From NCBI GenBank assembly GCA_011800155.1, contig CM022368.1:2976001-3040000 (forward strand): DNA of 64,000 nt, written 5' to 3'. This DNA comes from Flammulina velutipes. Lineage: Eukaryota > Basidiomycota > Agaricomycetes > Agaricales > Physalacriaceae. The notes below the pieces were generated by a model. The model worked only from the letters and a program-made list of their open reading frames with translations. It did no database searches and was not told the origin of the DNA. This document shows, piece by piece, positions 1 through 9,695 of the stretch; position 1 is the first letter of the stretch; the number at the start of each line of letters is the position of its first letter. A program made the position numbers and the translations under genes.

Positions 1-140
1 ACCGCGTAGTTCATGATGAACTCAGAGATAGCGGGTCCCAGCTCCGCACGAAACTGCGTAACCTCAGGCGCAACGGTCACTGGATCAACTGCCAGCAGTG
101 GGCGAATAGTAGTCCAGTGCGGGGTTTTAGGAGGAGCCAT
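1..140 (-). CDS. Antisense gene 1 of element X, first exon, cut by window edge
   Basis: The ATG is at 140-138 on the minus strand and the protein begins MAPPKTPHW. The rest runs off the left edge. The sequence is almost identical to the first exon of the longer copy at 23611-23327. It lies inside the 3' internal region of LTR element X, just before the polypurine tract, and is transcribed against gag-pol. I recognise no domain. That the same exon sits at the same distance from the LTR in two X copies shows it belongs to the element and is not a host gene that was hit once. Confidence 0.55.
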   Translation of the reverse strand, partial: MAPPKTPHWTTIRPLLAVDPVTVAPEVTQFRAELGPAISEFIMNYA

Positions 141-367
141 TATGCAGAAAAGACAGAAGTTGGATAAAAGTTGTAGTGGACGCGCCAACGAAGCGGCGCG
201 CCTACAACAGCTTTTAAGCCAGGACTTAGAATAACCAGATCGGGCCCGCTTCAGAATCGGGTCGATCTAAGTAGAATCCAAATCTGGAGTTATACGATGA
301 CCCTGTATTCTACCAAAGGTAGAAGGCAGAGGATGTCGGGGACGACATCAAATAAGTCAAGGGGAGA
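1..367 (+). mobile_element. 3' internal end of LTR retrotransposon X with polypurine tract
   Basis: This is the last part of the X interior before its 3' LTR. A purine run (CAAGGGGAGA, 358-367) directly precedes the LTR start TGATACGCC, as expected for the plus-strand primer. The stretch 1-260 is nearly identical to 23471-23731 and the stretch 257-367 to 25195-25303. The second copy has a DNA element inserted between those two blocks. Upstream X sequence (the end of pol) must lie to the left of the window. Confidence 0.8.
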
Positions 368-2062
368 TGATACGCCTTGTAATATTTGGATGGGCAAAGA
401 CCCCATATTTTGCGATTTGGTACAAGGCAAACCAGGCAGAATGGACATAGGAAGAAGGCATTATGGACGGAATATACCACTCCACACCAGGCTAGCAGTA
501 CGGAGAAGGTCCTTGTTACTGGGACTCATCCTTGGAACCTTGAAGTCATGCACTGGTTCAGCCAGGCAATCGACCCCGCTCTCGAAGCGGGAGGAACCTA
601 AAACTACAATACAAGTAACTCGACTTAGGTCGATCAATAAAACCAGTACTCAGTCTTGCACCCGCCATTGTGTCGGGTACTTAGAAATAAGGATCCCACT
701 CTTCCAAGGACAGTTCACGAACCACCCGCCACACTTGGACGGACTTAGCCACCAAAACGCAGAGGACGGAGATCGATCATCGAATCCATCAAAGGCATGT
801 TGCGTCATGAGTCATGATCTCAGGGGAAGTAAACCTTATTCCTGGATCACGCTCTGACTCCCTGGATCTCATCAATATAATCCAGATCGGGCAGATCTCC
901 CAGATCTAGCACAGAAACCCAAGTCCCTCTGTTGGATAGCATTCGGGCTCTGGATATGAAGCGCCAGAGGCACTGTAGGACCCACCTAGGAGTTGAGCCG
1001 CCAGCATGACGGGCCCGATTCCTGGGCGGGGCATTATTGGAAATAAGGTCTCTCTATCGAGAGAGGAAAAACACAAGGCAACAGGGACCATGCGGGTGCT
1101 AATTGAAGGCCCGCGCGGATCGCCTAAGAATGGAGAGATACACATGGAACAAGCATGACAGCTGACCTTGGATCACTCAGGAGTTGTGTACCCGCGCGGT
1201 ACGCCACTCCTCATTGGGTGCATCCAGGACAAATACCTGGCTAAGAATGATGAAGGCCATATGGCCCAGGGCACAACAAGGTTCACGGGGCCCGCCAACG
1301 TGGCGGCCGCTCCTGTGGCGGGTAAAATACAGTAAACCAGCTTTAGTCACGCTCTTTAGAAACACCTATATAATACGCTCGTTAGCATACTGTAAACTAG
1401 CTTAGACCCCCAGTAGACGCAGCCCACAAAGCAGTATTTACCGTCGGTTAGCTCGATAGGATTGAATAGAAGTTCTGTCACATAGGTGACTTTGAATCTG
1501 AAAGCAAAAGGAACTTAGAGCCATTGGAGCTACTTTGAGTAATTGAAGTTTAGCCATTGCCTGTGCCATCGACGTTCCCGGCGCTGTCTCAGAACAGTCA
1601 TCTAACCACTTGAAAGAATCTGATTGGAAAACCCAGTCCCCGTTGAGTGTGGTTTAGACTGCAGCTAAGCTATCGTTTTAAGCCGCGGACAGAGTCCGTT
1701 GAGTCTTAGAGCACTAGATAGATACCAGGGTATCTGGACGCAGACCTCTTAGCGTGGTTGAAGATTGACGGACCGGTTGGAGCTTTATTAAGTCTGCCTC
1801 ACGCATCCCAATCGGCCTGTGACTCTTGTTGGCCTCTAGTTTTCAACTAAAGATCAGATCCCTGTTACCCCTCGAACTTGTTATACATTTTGAACCGTTG
1901 CAATCGAACCCCCATACCTTCCCGAAACCCCAAAGACCAGTTCACCGAACTCTAAACAATTAAAAGCAGACCCGCTATCAAAGCGGACTTGCATTTCCAC
2001 GCCTACTTGTTAGTGTGTGTGTGTGTGTGTGATTTGGTGGTGTTCTTTTGCACTGCTCATCA
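368..2062 (+). mobile_element. LTR of element X, copy 1 (1,695 bp)
   Basis: The LTR begins TGATACGCC and ends CTCATCA, so it has TG...CA ends and a 4-bp terminal inverted repeat (TGAT/ATCA). The reverse complement at 14830-16524 has exactly the same length and differs by only a few, mostly transition, substitutions. A third copy is at 25304-28481. It contains a TATA-like box (CTATATAATACG, about 1367) and a GT dinucleotide run near the 3' end (about 2013-2031). Several short GC palindromes lie in it (575-591, 660-678, 1292-1306, 1972-1986). Open frames inside it are not convincing genes. Its right edge abuts the gag zinc knuckle of element Y. Confidence 0.9.
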
Positions 2063-2312
2063 CCGCCCCGGGCATATCTCCCGCAACTGCCCCACACGTA
2101 CCACTCCCGGAACCCCTCAATCCACTCGCAACATTCGCGCCACTGATGTGGCCACATCATCTTCGTCCACTGACACCACCGCCCCTGTCACTGACTCTAC
2201 CAACGCTATCGCCCAGATCAGTGCGGTGGCTAACCTTCTTCGTGGACTGCAGGGAGAGGATAAGGAGCAGGCAGTTGCGTGTTTGAGAGATGTTGCTGGA
2301 TTGGATTTTTAA
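2063..2312 (+). CDS. Y Gag, C-terminal piece with second half of CCHC knuckle
   Basis: The frame reads PGHISRNCP, the last half of a retroviral-type zinc knuckle, then a Ser/Thr/Pro linker, and stops after GLDF at 2312. The first half (CFKCRR) is at the truncated end of the minus-strand gag at 16525. Together they give C-X2-C-X4-H-X4-C. Pol overlaps the last ~34 bases in the -1 frame. The only T run at the overlap is five Ts, so no canonical slippery heptamer is evident and the pol expression mechanism is open. As it stands this piece has no start codon of its own. Confidence 0.8.
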
Positions 2313-3682
2313 AGCGCTCCCCTACTGCAACGTTAGGCGGAGCTGTACGAAATTTTGCCATATGTTCACCCAATCGATTCGCTGTATTATCACCCCATCC
2401 TCGTGAGCGTGTTCATCCCTTTGAGCTTCGAATGTCGGCAGTCACCCGCAACCGACAGACACCCTCAATCACGCTGGAACTCGAATTTATTGGCAAACTT
2501 ACTGGCAAAAGAATCGTTGCACAAGCTCTCGTTGATAGTGGTGCTGAAGGCATCATTATTAACGCCCGGTACGCAAACGCGCACCACTTTACCCTCATTC
2601 CCCTTTCATCACCATTCCCTGTCCGCAACGTTGACGGCTCTGAGAACGTCATGGGTTGGGTGCGCCACTATACCGTTCAACTTGTGCGCATCTACTCTCG
2701 AGATGGCCAATCCTACCACGAGGAACTTATCGAGCTCTACGTCACTGATATTGGTGACCACGATGTCATCTTAGGCACGGATTGGCTTGACGAACACAAC
2801 CCCGAGATCGACTGGGCCGGCACTCGTGTCGACTTCACTCGATGCCCCGATACCTGTACTCTTAAGAACCCACCGGTGACCGATGTACGTGCTCACGCTA
2901 AACGCACACCTGCACTCGTTAACCAGACCCGAACCCCGCATGACCCTCGCGCTCACCACCGAGACTACCAGGTCCAGTGGAAGGATCGAGAGAGTAATCT
3001 CAAACCTGTACCTGTTCACCGAGTCGCTGGACGCCGACGCGCAGTCCGCGCATTTACCCGAGTCCAAATTCCTGTCGTCCTCTTCACAGAGAACGACGAT
3101 GATGAAGAAGAAGTCCCTAGAGAGTGGGAGGAGGAGGTATTCGAAGAGCTATTCCGGGATGATTATCCCCGCCCGGTGCGCGATCCACATTCTTCAGACA
3201 GTCCTTTCGTTCACGTTCGTGCTGGTTTCACCAGAGCCCAAGAGCTTGCTGAGGCTAGCCAAAAGCCAGCCGACACTCGACCACTCGCTGAACGCATTCC
3301 CTACCCTTATCATGCCTATCTCACGGTGTTCGACAAAACCACTTCAGAACACCTCCCCGCTCGCAGTCCTTGGGACCATGCCATAGACCTGAAACCAGGC
3401 TTCGAACCGAAACCCTGCAAGACGTATCCATTGTCGCCTGCAGAACAGAAGGAACTCGACACCTTTCTCGACGAAAACTTGGCCAAGGGCTATATTCACC
3501 CATCTAAGTCCCCAATGGCAAGTCCGTTCTTCTTTGTTAAGAAAAAGGATGGAAAGCTACGCCCTGTACAGGATTATCGTGACCTGAACAAAGGCACCGT
3601 CAAGAACGAGTACCCGCTGCCGCTCATTCCCGAGCTTATCGACAAGCTGAAAGGCGCCAAAGTCTTCTCCAAGATCGACCTA

Positions 3683-3955
3683 CTGTATTCGTGTGTAGAA
3701 GGGAAACTGTAACGCGTAACACGGACGTGGTTCAGTTTCCCTTCAGAGCGTTACATACACTGTAACGCCCACCTGGTTTCCCTTGTAAGGGTGTTACATA
3801 TCCCTTTTATATACAATTTGCTCAAAAAATTTCTCATTGTTCGACTCAAATATGGTTTCCCATGTAACGCTGAAAAATGGCACAGTTTCCGTTCAGGAAA
3901 TAGGGGGTGGCTGTGCACTTACCTGGGGTAGTTTCCCTTCTACACATGAATACAG
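3683..3955. mobile_element. 273-bp MITE with TA target duplication (Tc1/mariner-like)
   Basis: The ends are inverted repeats of about 25 bp: CTGTATTCGTGTGTAGAAGG at the left and its near-perfect complement at the right (one mismatch). It is flanked by TA at 3681-3682 and 3956-3957. Ignoring the insert and one TA gives an uninterrupted RT frame, which proves the boundaries. It contains no coding frame and several copies of GTTTCCC/GTTAC-type motifs. A TA duplication is typical of the Tc1/mariner superfamily; assignment rests on that alone. Confidence 0.92.
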
Positions 3956-4125
3956 TACGTTGGGGCTACAATAATGTTCGGATAAAGGATGGAGACGAGT
4001 GGAAAGGCGCGTTCAAAACGAACCGTGGCCTGTTTGAACCCCTGGTGATGTTCTTTGGTCTTATGAATTCCCCCGCCACGTTTCAAGCAATGATGAATAC
4101 CATTCTCAAGGATCTTATCGACTCC

Positions 4126-4552
4126 TAGGGTTTTAAAGTCAAGTCAAGTCAGGTTATTCACCAAATTTCCCTTGACCTGACCTTGACCAGTCAAGAGAAA
4201 TTCTTGATTTCTCTTGACCTTAACTTTAACCGGTCAAAATCCTTGACCGATTTACATCAGTCAAGTTAAAGTTCAGTTAATTGTAGTCAAGTTAAGAGTT
4301 ATGACCAGTCAATAACTGATAAATTACTATTATTATTATGTATTAGCTTGATTCAGAAAGGTTTGGTCTTGAACCTTGGTCAAAATCCTTGACCAACAGG
4401 GACCAGTCAAAGATTTTTTAATATTGGCCTTGACCTGTGACCTTGACTGCTCTTAACCCTTGACCAGATCTTGACCAAAACCCTTAACTGCAGTCAAGTC
4501 AAGCTAAGTTAACGGTCATTTGCAGTCACTTTGACTTGACCTTGAAACCCTA
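4126..4552. mobile_element. 427-bp MITE with 8-bp target duplication (hAT-like)
   Basis: The ends are TAGGGTTTTAA and its near complement TTGAAACCCTA. The direct 8-bp duplication TCGACTCC is at 4118-4125 and 4553-4560. Insert plus TSD is 435 bp, a multiple of three, and the RT frame continues directly to YMDD. The interior is full of TTGACC/GGTCAA-type words in both orientations, like subterminal transposase-binding repeats. Eight-bp duplications are typical of hAT elements. No coding frame is present. Confidence 0.92.
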
Positions 4553-7054
4553 TCGACTCCGGAAAAGTTGTCGTCTACATGGACGACATCCTGATCTTCA
4601 CTGAAACTCTGGAAGAACACCGCGAGCTCGTACGTCAGGTCCTCAAACGACTTCGAGACCACGATCTTTATGCTAAGCCGGAGAAATGTGTATTCGAAGC
4701 TGAGTCCATCGAATTCCTGGGTCTCATCATCTCTCACAACGCTCTCCGCATGGACCCAGTCAAAGTCGCCGGCGTAGTTCAGTGGCCAACCCCACGGCAC
4801 GTGAAGGACGTGCAGTCCTTTTTGGGTTTTGGCAACTTCTATCGACGGTTTATTGAAGGATTCTCCAAGTTGGCACGACCACTGTTCGATCTCACCAAGA
4901 AGGATCAACCTTGGGTATGGTCTCCGAAATGTCAAACAGCCTTCGAGGCCCTCAAAGATGCGTTCACCTCGTCTCCTGTCCTTATCATGCCCGATGCTGA
5001 AAAGCCATATCGTGTTGAAGTACTAGACGCCTCAGACTACGCCACCGGAGGCATTCTGTCTCAGGTCAGCGAGGACGGACAGTGGCATCCAGTCGCCTTT
5101 TTGTCCAAGTCCTTGTCGGAACCCGAGCGCAACTACGACATCCATGACAAGGAGCTATTGGCAATTATCCGTGCACTCGAAGCTTGGCGGCACTACTTGG
5201 AAGGAGCCACGCACTCGGTCGATATCATCACCGACCACAAGAACCTTGAGTACTTTACCAATGCGCAAAAGCTGAGTCGCCGACAAGCCCGATGGGCCCT
5301 TTTCCTCACCCGATTTGACTTTACGTTGACGCACAAACCTGGTACTTTGAACCGTAGTGACCCACTATCCCGCCGCGCGGACCATAAAGAGGGGGTCGAG
5401 GACGACAACACCGATCGTGTACTCCTAGACCCCAAGTTCTTCCGAATTCGAGCAACTAGACCAGGAGAGGTGGTGGCGATCGGTGATGCTGAGTTGAGAC
5501 GTCGTATTCGAGAATGTCCAAAGAAGGACACTGAGGTTGTCGGTGCGTTAGATGTTATCCTTCGCAACGGTCCGCGTTCGCTGGTCAAAAACCTACAGGA
5601 ATGGAATTACGAAGATGAAATCGTTCTCTTCCGTGGCAAGGTGTATGTCCCCGCTGACCTCGAACTCCGTCGAGACATCGTCAAGATGCACCACGACCTT
5701 GTAGGGCCAGGCCATCCCGGACGATTCAAAACCTATGAACTACTGAGTCGCGAATTCTGGTGGCCGGGCATGTCGGTCTTCGTCCGTGACTATGTCGATG
5801 GCTGCGCCACTTGTCAGCTGACAAAACCGAATAATCACCCCGCCCATGTCCCTCTTGTCCCCAATGAAATCCCTAACCGTCCTTTTGGCACGATTACTAC
5901 CGATTTCATAACCGACCTCCCAGAAGTTGACGGCTACGACTCCATTCACTGTGTCGTCGATCGACTCACCAAGACCGTCATTGTCACTCCGTGCAAGAAA
6001 ACTATTGACTCGGATGGGACCGTCGACATTCTCATTGACAACACGTTCAGACGCTACAGTCTCTGGGACAAGATGATCTCTGATCGCGGACCCCAATTTG
6101 CCAGCAAGGTCATGCAGGCTATACACGCTAAGTTAGGTATCACCTCTGCCCTTAGTACCGCGTATCACCCCCAGACAGATGGCGAGACCGAGCGCTTCAA
6201 CCAAGAGCTCGAACAGTTCTTACGCGTCTTCTGCAACTACCGACAAGATGATTGGGTAAAATACCTCCCATACGCGGAGTTCTCTCACAACATCCGTGTC
6301 CACGCCGCGACGGGCAAGTCACCCTTTGAACTCCTTCATGGTTTCCAACCCCGCTTTTACCCCTCGCTTAACCCGACTTCGAAGATTCCGTCGGTCGAAG
6401 ACTGCCTCGCGAACCTGCAGCTCCTGCGCGAGGAGGTTCAGGCCAGTCTAACCACTGCCGCCGAGTTGATGAAGAGAAACAACGGCGATGATACGAGGAA
6501 AGGAGTGGTGTTTAAGGTTGGCGATAAGGTCTTGCTCGACGGCAAGAACCTTAAGACCACACGGCCAAAAGCTAAGCTCGCCAACAAACGACATGGTCCC
6601 TTCGAAATCACTGACGTCCTTGGCCCAGTCACCTATCGGCTCAAACTCCCGCCGAAATGGCGCATTCATCCCGTATTCCATGCATCCCTACTCGTCCCAT
6701 TCAAAGAGACCGACGCACATGGACCCAACTTCCCGGGTGTGCCACCTGAGCTTCTAGACGACAACGAAGACTACGATGTCGAGGCCATCCTAGACTCACG
6801 CCCTACCCGTAACAAACGAGGCGTGCAGTATTTGGTCAAGTGGTTAGATTATTCGGAATCGGAGAACACATGGGAGCCCAGTTCGATGTTGACAAACGAG
6901 AAGGTGTTGGCGTTGATAGAGGACTTCCATCGCCGGTACCCCAAGGCGTTTTCAAAACCCCGCCCCATGATTCGTAACCTCGGTCTTACCATGCAAGACA
7001 TCTGGTCGGGTACTTCTGCGCTCCAGGCGCAAGCACATCCTAAAGAGGGGGTAT

Positions 7055-7521
7055 TGTCACGAATCACCTCTATTTTACTTCCTCCATCACGATCCCCGAC
7101 CTCCCCGAGGGTGCGCCACACTCTCCCTCTTTCACATGTTTGCCGCTCCGGACCGGGTCAGTCAGCCACACCGTGGGAATAATGGTATGTGCCTAGCGCA
7201 ACACGTGACACAGAGCTAGGCACATACCAAAACTCCCACGCTCCGGATTACATCATCGGATTGCATCATTGGATTACTCATGAGCACATCATTATGGCTC
7301 ATCGCAGCCACGGACTCTCTACTTATATATGCACGGCCTTTCTAGATATTTCCTTAGTTTGTCCTCTTCGTCTCTGCACTACTCGGACGTCCCAGTACTG
7401 TATCGAGCCAGGCTTTCTCATACGCTCAATCTACTTCTATCTGCTTATCTCTCTCATCGCTCTCTCTGTCCGATCGCGACTTGGGTGGTTGTTTGGTTCA
7501 CGCCGGACCCCGTCCTTGACA
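7055..7521 (+). mobile_element. 3' LTR of chromovirus Y (467 bp)
   Basis: Begins TGTCACGAATC directly after a purine tract (AAAGAGGGGGTA) and ends CCTTGACA. The terminal inverted repeat is TGTCA/TGACA. The reverse complement at 18046-18512 has the same length and appears nearly identical, indicating a young insertion. The pol frame runs about 128 bp into it. Confidence 0.93.
7323..7365 (+). promoter_or_regulatory. Y LTR core promoter: TATA box and inferred transcript start
   Basis: TTATATAT at 7323-7330 is followed 26-33 bp downstream by AGTTTGTCCT (7356-7365). The latter is an exact 10-nt complement of the sequence just inside the 5' LTR (18034-18043). In self-priming elements of the Tf1/sushi type the first bases of the RNA pair with the primer-binding site. 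The position relative to the TATA box therefore suggests transcription starts at or near A7356. The start itself is inferred. Confidence 0.6.
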
Positions 7522-7526
7522 GAGTA
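7522..7526. repeat. Target-site duplication of Y (GAGTA), right copy
   Basis: GAGTA follows the 3' LTR here. The other copy is at 18513-18517, where the plus strand reads TACTC, i.e. GAGTA in front of the 5' LTR on the minus strand. The two lie about 11 kb apart in inverted orientation. Confidence 0.88.
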
Positions 7527-7575
7527 TCCTGATGAGTCCTGTGTCGAGTACTGGGGTGTTCCCGACTTTCTCTAA
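7522..7575 (+). CDS. Last coding piece of antisense gene 2, displaced by inversion
   Basis: The frame reads on from CAPLEY at 18513 (minus strand) into PDESCVEYWGVPDFL and a stop at 7575. The join runs through the GAGTA duplication. This is the C-terminal tail of the gene whose body is at 18513-19712. It is now separated from that body by Y, X and the inversion, so the gene is broken in this genome. Confidence 0.6.
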   Translation, partial: EYPDESCVEYWGVPDFL

Positions 7576-8148
7576 CTTCTTTTTGTGACTTGTTCGTTTC
7601 CTATTTCCAATGCCCTAGTCGTAGCGGCGCTTTTGAATAGCTATTTTTGTCCTTCTATATTTCTCTAAGTCCAATTTTCCACTTAGATCCTATTTACTTC
7701 TTCGTTTGCGGGCGTCTCCCTTTGACTTATATGGTTTGACGTCCCGCTTATCTCTTATAGTTTTTACTAGTTCACTCAATGCATTTATTGAATGAACCAC
7801 TTAGAGTCCGAAGACCCGACCCGCTATCGGGTCGGGTGCCAATTCCTTGTGTGGCGCAGCCTATTTTCTTGCCTTTCTCATACTTTCTTGGATGTCCGAC
7901 AACTTAGCGGTGATTCGCACTCTTAGTCTTGTTTTATCCAAAATATACAAGCCCCTTTATTTCTATATATATCGTTTTATATAAAGTTATTTGCCCGAAG
8001 GCCCGAAGAGAGAAGTCGACGCTGGCGCCTAACGAAAATACAGTACGTGCTGCAGTCCATACTCTGCCGTACTAAGTCCCAATGTAAAGTAAAACGTCCA
8101 GTAGTTGCGTTGTTTAGAGTCCCATGGAACTTGGGCCTGCCCAAGTTC
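7576..8148. other. Non-coding stretch, T-rich, with a GC palindrome
   Basis: I see no convincing gene here. The stretch is T-rich and ends at the 3' end of the minus-strand gene at 8149. It may hold the 3' untranslated regions of two convergent genes. It contains the best palindrome of the window at 7814-7837, and a 16-nt word (CCGACAACTTAGCGGT) that recurs near the X gag start at about 14700. Confidence 0.4.
7814..7837. repeat. Perfect 10-bp stem palindrome of the CCCGC family
   Basis: ACCCGACCCG, a 4-nt loop CTAT, then CGGGTCGGGT. It is the longest stem of a dispersed family of short GC palindromes found only in element X and its associated sequences (see findings). It lies between two convergent genes, where a hairpin could influence RNA 3' ends, but nothing shows that directly. 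Confidence 0.75.
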
Positions 8149-9643
8149 CTACGTCTCCTTCCCTTTGCCTTTGCCTTTCCCCTTCTTGTTCTTGGGGGAT
8201 CGGGCTTTACCCTTGCCTTTTGGGTCCTCTTCATCTTCGTCGTCGTCGTCGTCGTGATTTCCACGTCCCAGCTTGCGCAGGATCTCGTCCATGTCCCCAC
8301 CAGTCAGGATAATCGACAAAGCCGCCTCGAGGTTTGGAATGACCGCTTCCGACAACCTAACGGTCTCCTCGAGAGTCGCCAGTCTGATCCGCGCGTCACT
8401 CAAATCCGTCTCGAGTGCCTCGGAACGGAGCGTGGCTTCGTCTTTGTCGAGACACGGGTCCTCTGGGTCCAGCTTGGCGCAGCGTTTCTTGCCTATCTGG
8501 CATTCTTCGCAGCTGATGTTGGCGCCTACGAACTCGCACTCGGTCCCTCGGATGAAGCACCACCTACACAATATTTGCATATCGTGTAGGGGGTCCGTCT
8601 TGTGCCGCTCAGGCAGTACTGGTCGTCGATGGAGGGTGTTGAACTTGATCGTGCGCGGCTTTCGCTTGCGCTTGACGGGCACCTGGTGGTCGTCTTCCAG
8701 CTTCCTTTTGGATGACGAGGCGACGGGGGCGGACACGTGCGTCCTTCCTCGAGGTTTCGACGGGCTCGGCGTTGACGATCCTGCCAGTTCGTCGAGTTTC
8801 TTCCTTTCGGCTCGAGCCTCCGCTCGAGCCTTCCTCTGGGTGGCTATGTCCCTTTCTTCAGCCGTGGGCATCTGTATTGTCCCAAAGGTTAGTTTGCTTC
8901 GTTGTATTCTCCAACGAGCTAACTCTTACCTTTGCCTTTCCTTTTCCAGGCCTCGACTTGGCCTTTGCCTTCCTCAACATCTCCAGCCGATGGTTCCTCG
9001 GCGACTTGGACGGTCCCGCCAAGTCATCACCTTCTGCTTCCTTCGCCTCTCGAGCTTCTCCTTTTGCCTTTAGCTTGGTGAGTCGTCGCCTTTTTCTTGG
9101 CGGCTCCGACTCATCTGACTCGTCTTTCCTTGCTGCAGGGGCCTCGCCCTCCCATTCGTCGTCGTCATCGTCCTTCGCAGGTGGTGGGCCCGTGGAGACA
9201 GGCTTGAGGATTGCTGGTCCCCAAGTCTTCCTCCTCGAAGTATCCCCTTGGATGGGCCTTTCCCTGCGTCTTTTGTGGGATTTGGGCTTTTGCTGGCCCG
9301 GCCTATCAATGGTTGGGGCGACTGGAGATGGTGGGGGAGGCGTGGGCGTAAACGCCGGTGGAGGCGGCGTCGTTTGGACTTGAACCAGGGGCGGGGGTGG
9401 CGTCGTTTCCAGCCATAGTCGAGGCGACGGCGGTGGTACGGGGGCCGGGAACCACGGCTGTCCGAAGAGAGTCTCTAATCGAAGAGACGGCGATGGAGGA
9501 GGTGGCGTCTCCAATCGAAGAGGTAGTCGAGGTGGTGACTGCGGAACCGGGGGCGGCATGGCCCTTGCGAAGTCAACCTCAGCGAAGGTCAAGCCGTCGC
9601 TGCGGTTGGAATCCACAGGAGGTTCACCTCCCGTGGGTTCCAT
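8149..9643 (-). CDS. Pro- and Lys-rich protein with GAL4-like zinc-cluster pattern, 5' end cut
   Basis: Two exons: about 9643-8930 and 8871-8149, joined over a 58-bp intron (GTAAGAG...ACAG). The first exon encodes Pro-rich repeats of the type RLETPPPP and basic patches. The second carries CRWC...ECEF...CEECQIGKKRC, which fits C-X2-C-X6-C-X8-C-X2-C-X6-C, the spacing of fungal Zn2Cys6 domains. An Asp-rich stretch and a Lys/Gly tail end the protein. The open frame continues upstream of Met9643 to the edge of the foldback element at 9696, so the true start is probably lost. The element context suggests it belongs to the X copy whose LTR is at 25304. Function unknown; DNA binding is only a guess from the cysteine spacing. 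Confidence 0.6.
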
Positions 9644-9695
9644 CTCCTTTTCCTTTGTCCGAGGACGCGGGGGTGGAGACGACTCTAGTTCGTCC

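Larger units (their letters stand above)
2279..7182 (+). pseudogene. Y Pol: protease-RT-RNase H-integrase-chromodomain, broken by two MITEs
   Basis: Visible domains in order: aspartic protease (ALVDSGAEG near 2520-2550), reverse transcriptase (KIDL at the first MITE, YMDD at 4576-4587), RNase H (DASDYATGG near 5030), an HHCC zinc domain (HHDLVGPGHPG to CATCQ, about 5690-5820), an integrase core (SDRGPQF, later DGETERFNQ), a GPF module (RHGPFEI) and a C-terminal chromodomain (YLVKWLDYSESENTWEP, about 6830-6890). The chromodomain makes this a chromovirus. Inserts at 3683-3955 and 4126-4552 interrupt the frame, but the flanking frames stay in register if each insert plus one TSD is ignored, so the damage is recent and otherwise slight. 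The stop codon lies about 128 bp inside the 3' LTR. Confidence 0.93.
2063..7521 (+). mobile_element. 3' part of Ty3/gypsy chromovirus Y (gag end, pol, 3' LTR)
   Basis: This block starts in the middle of the Y gag zinc knuckle, exactly where the X LTR ends. It runs through pol to the 3' LTR. The matching 5' part (LTR and gag) is at 16525-18512 on the opposite strand. The X LTR is flanked by CCGC here (2063-2066) and by CCGC on the minus strand before 16524; joining the two sides once restores a CX2CX4HX4C knuckle. The 3' LTR is followed by GAGTA, the same 5 bp that precede the 5' LTR. Two MITEs interrupt pol. Confidence 0.9.

Noticed and set aside
297..1405. Several open frames (up to 186 codons) on both strands, repeated at 14,830-16,524 and 25,233-26,360
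   Set aside because: They lie inside or beside the X LTR and recur only because the LTR recurs. They overlap on both strands, show no motif and change frame between copies.
2013..2031. GT microsatellite as a hotspot or Z-DNA site
   Set aside because: It is simply part of the X LTR and present in all three copies with little length change.
2279..2312. Programmed -1 frameshift site between Y gag and pol
   Set aside because: The overlap is in the -1 frame, but no X-XXY-YYZ heptamer is present (only five Ts), so I report the overlap and not a slippery site.
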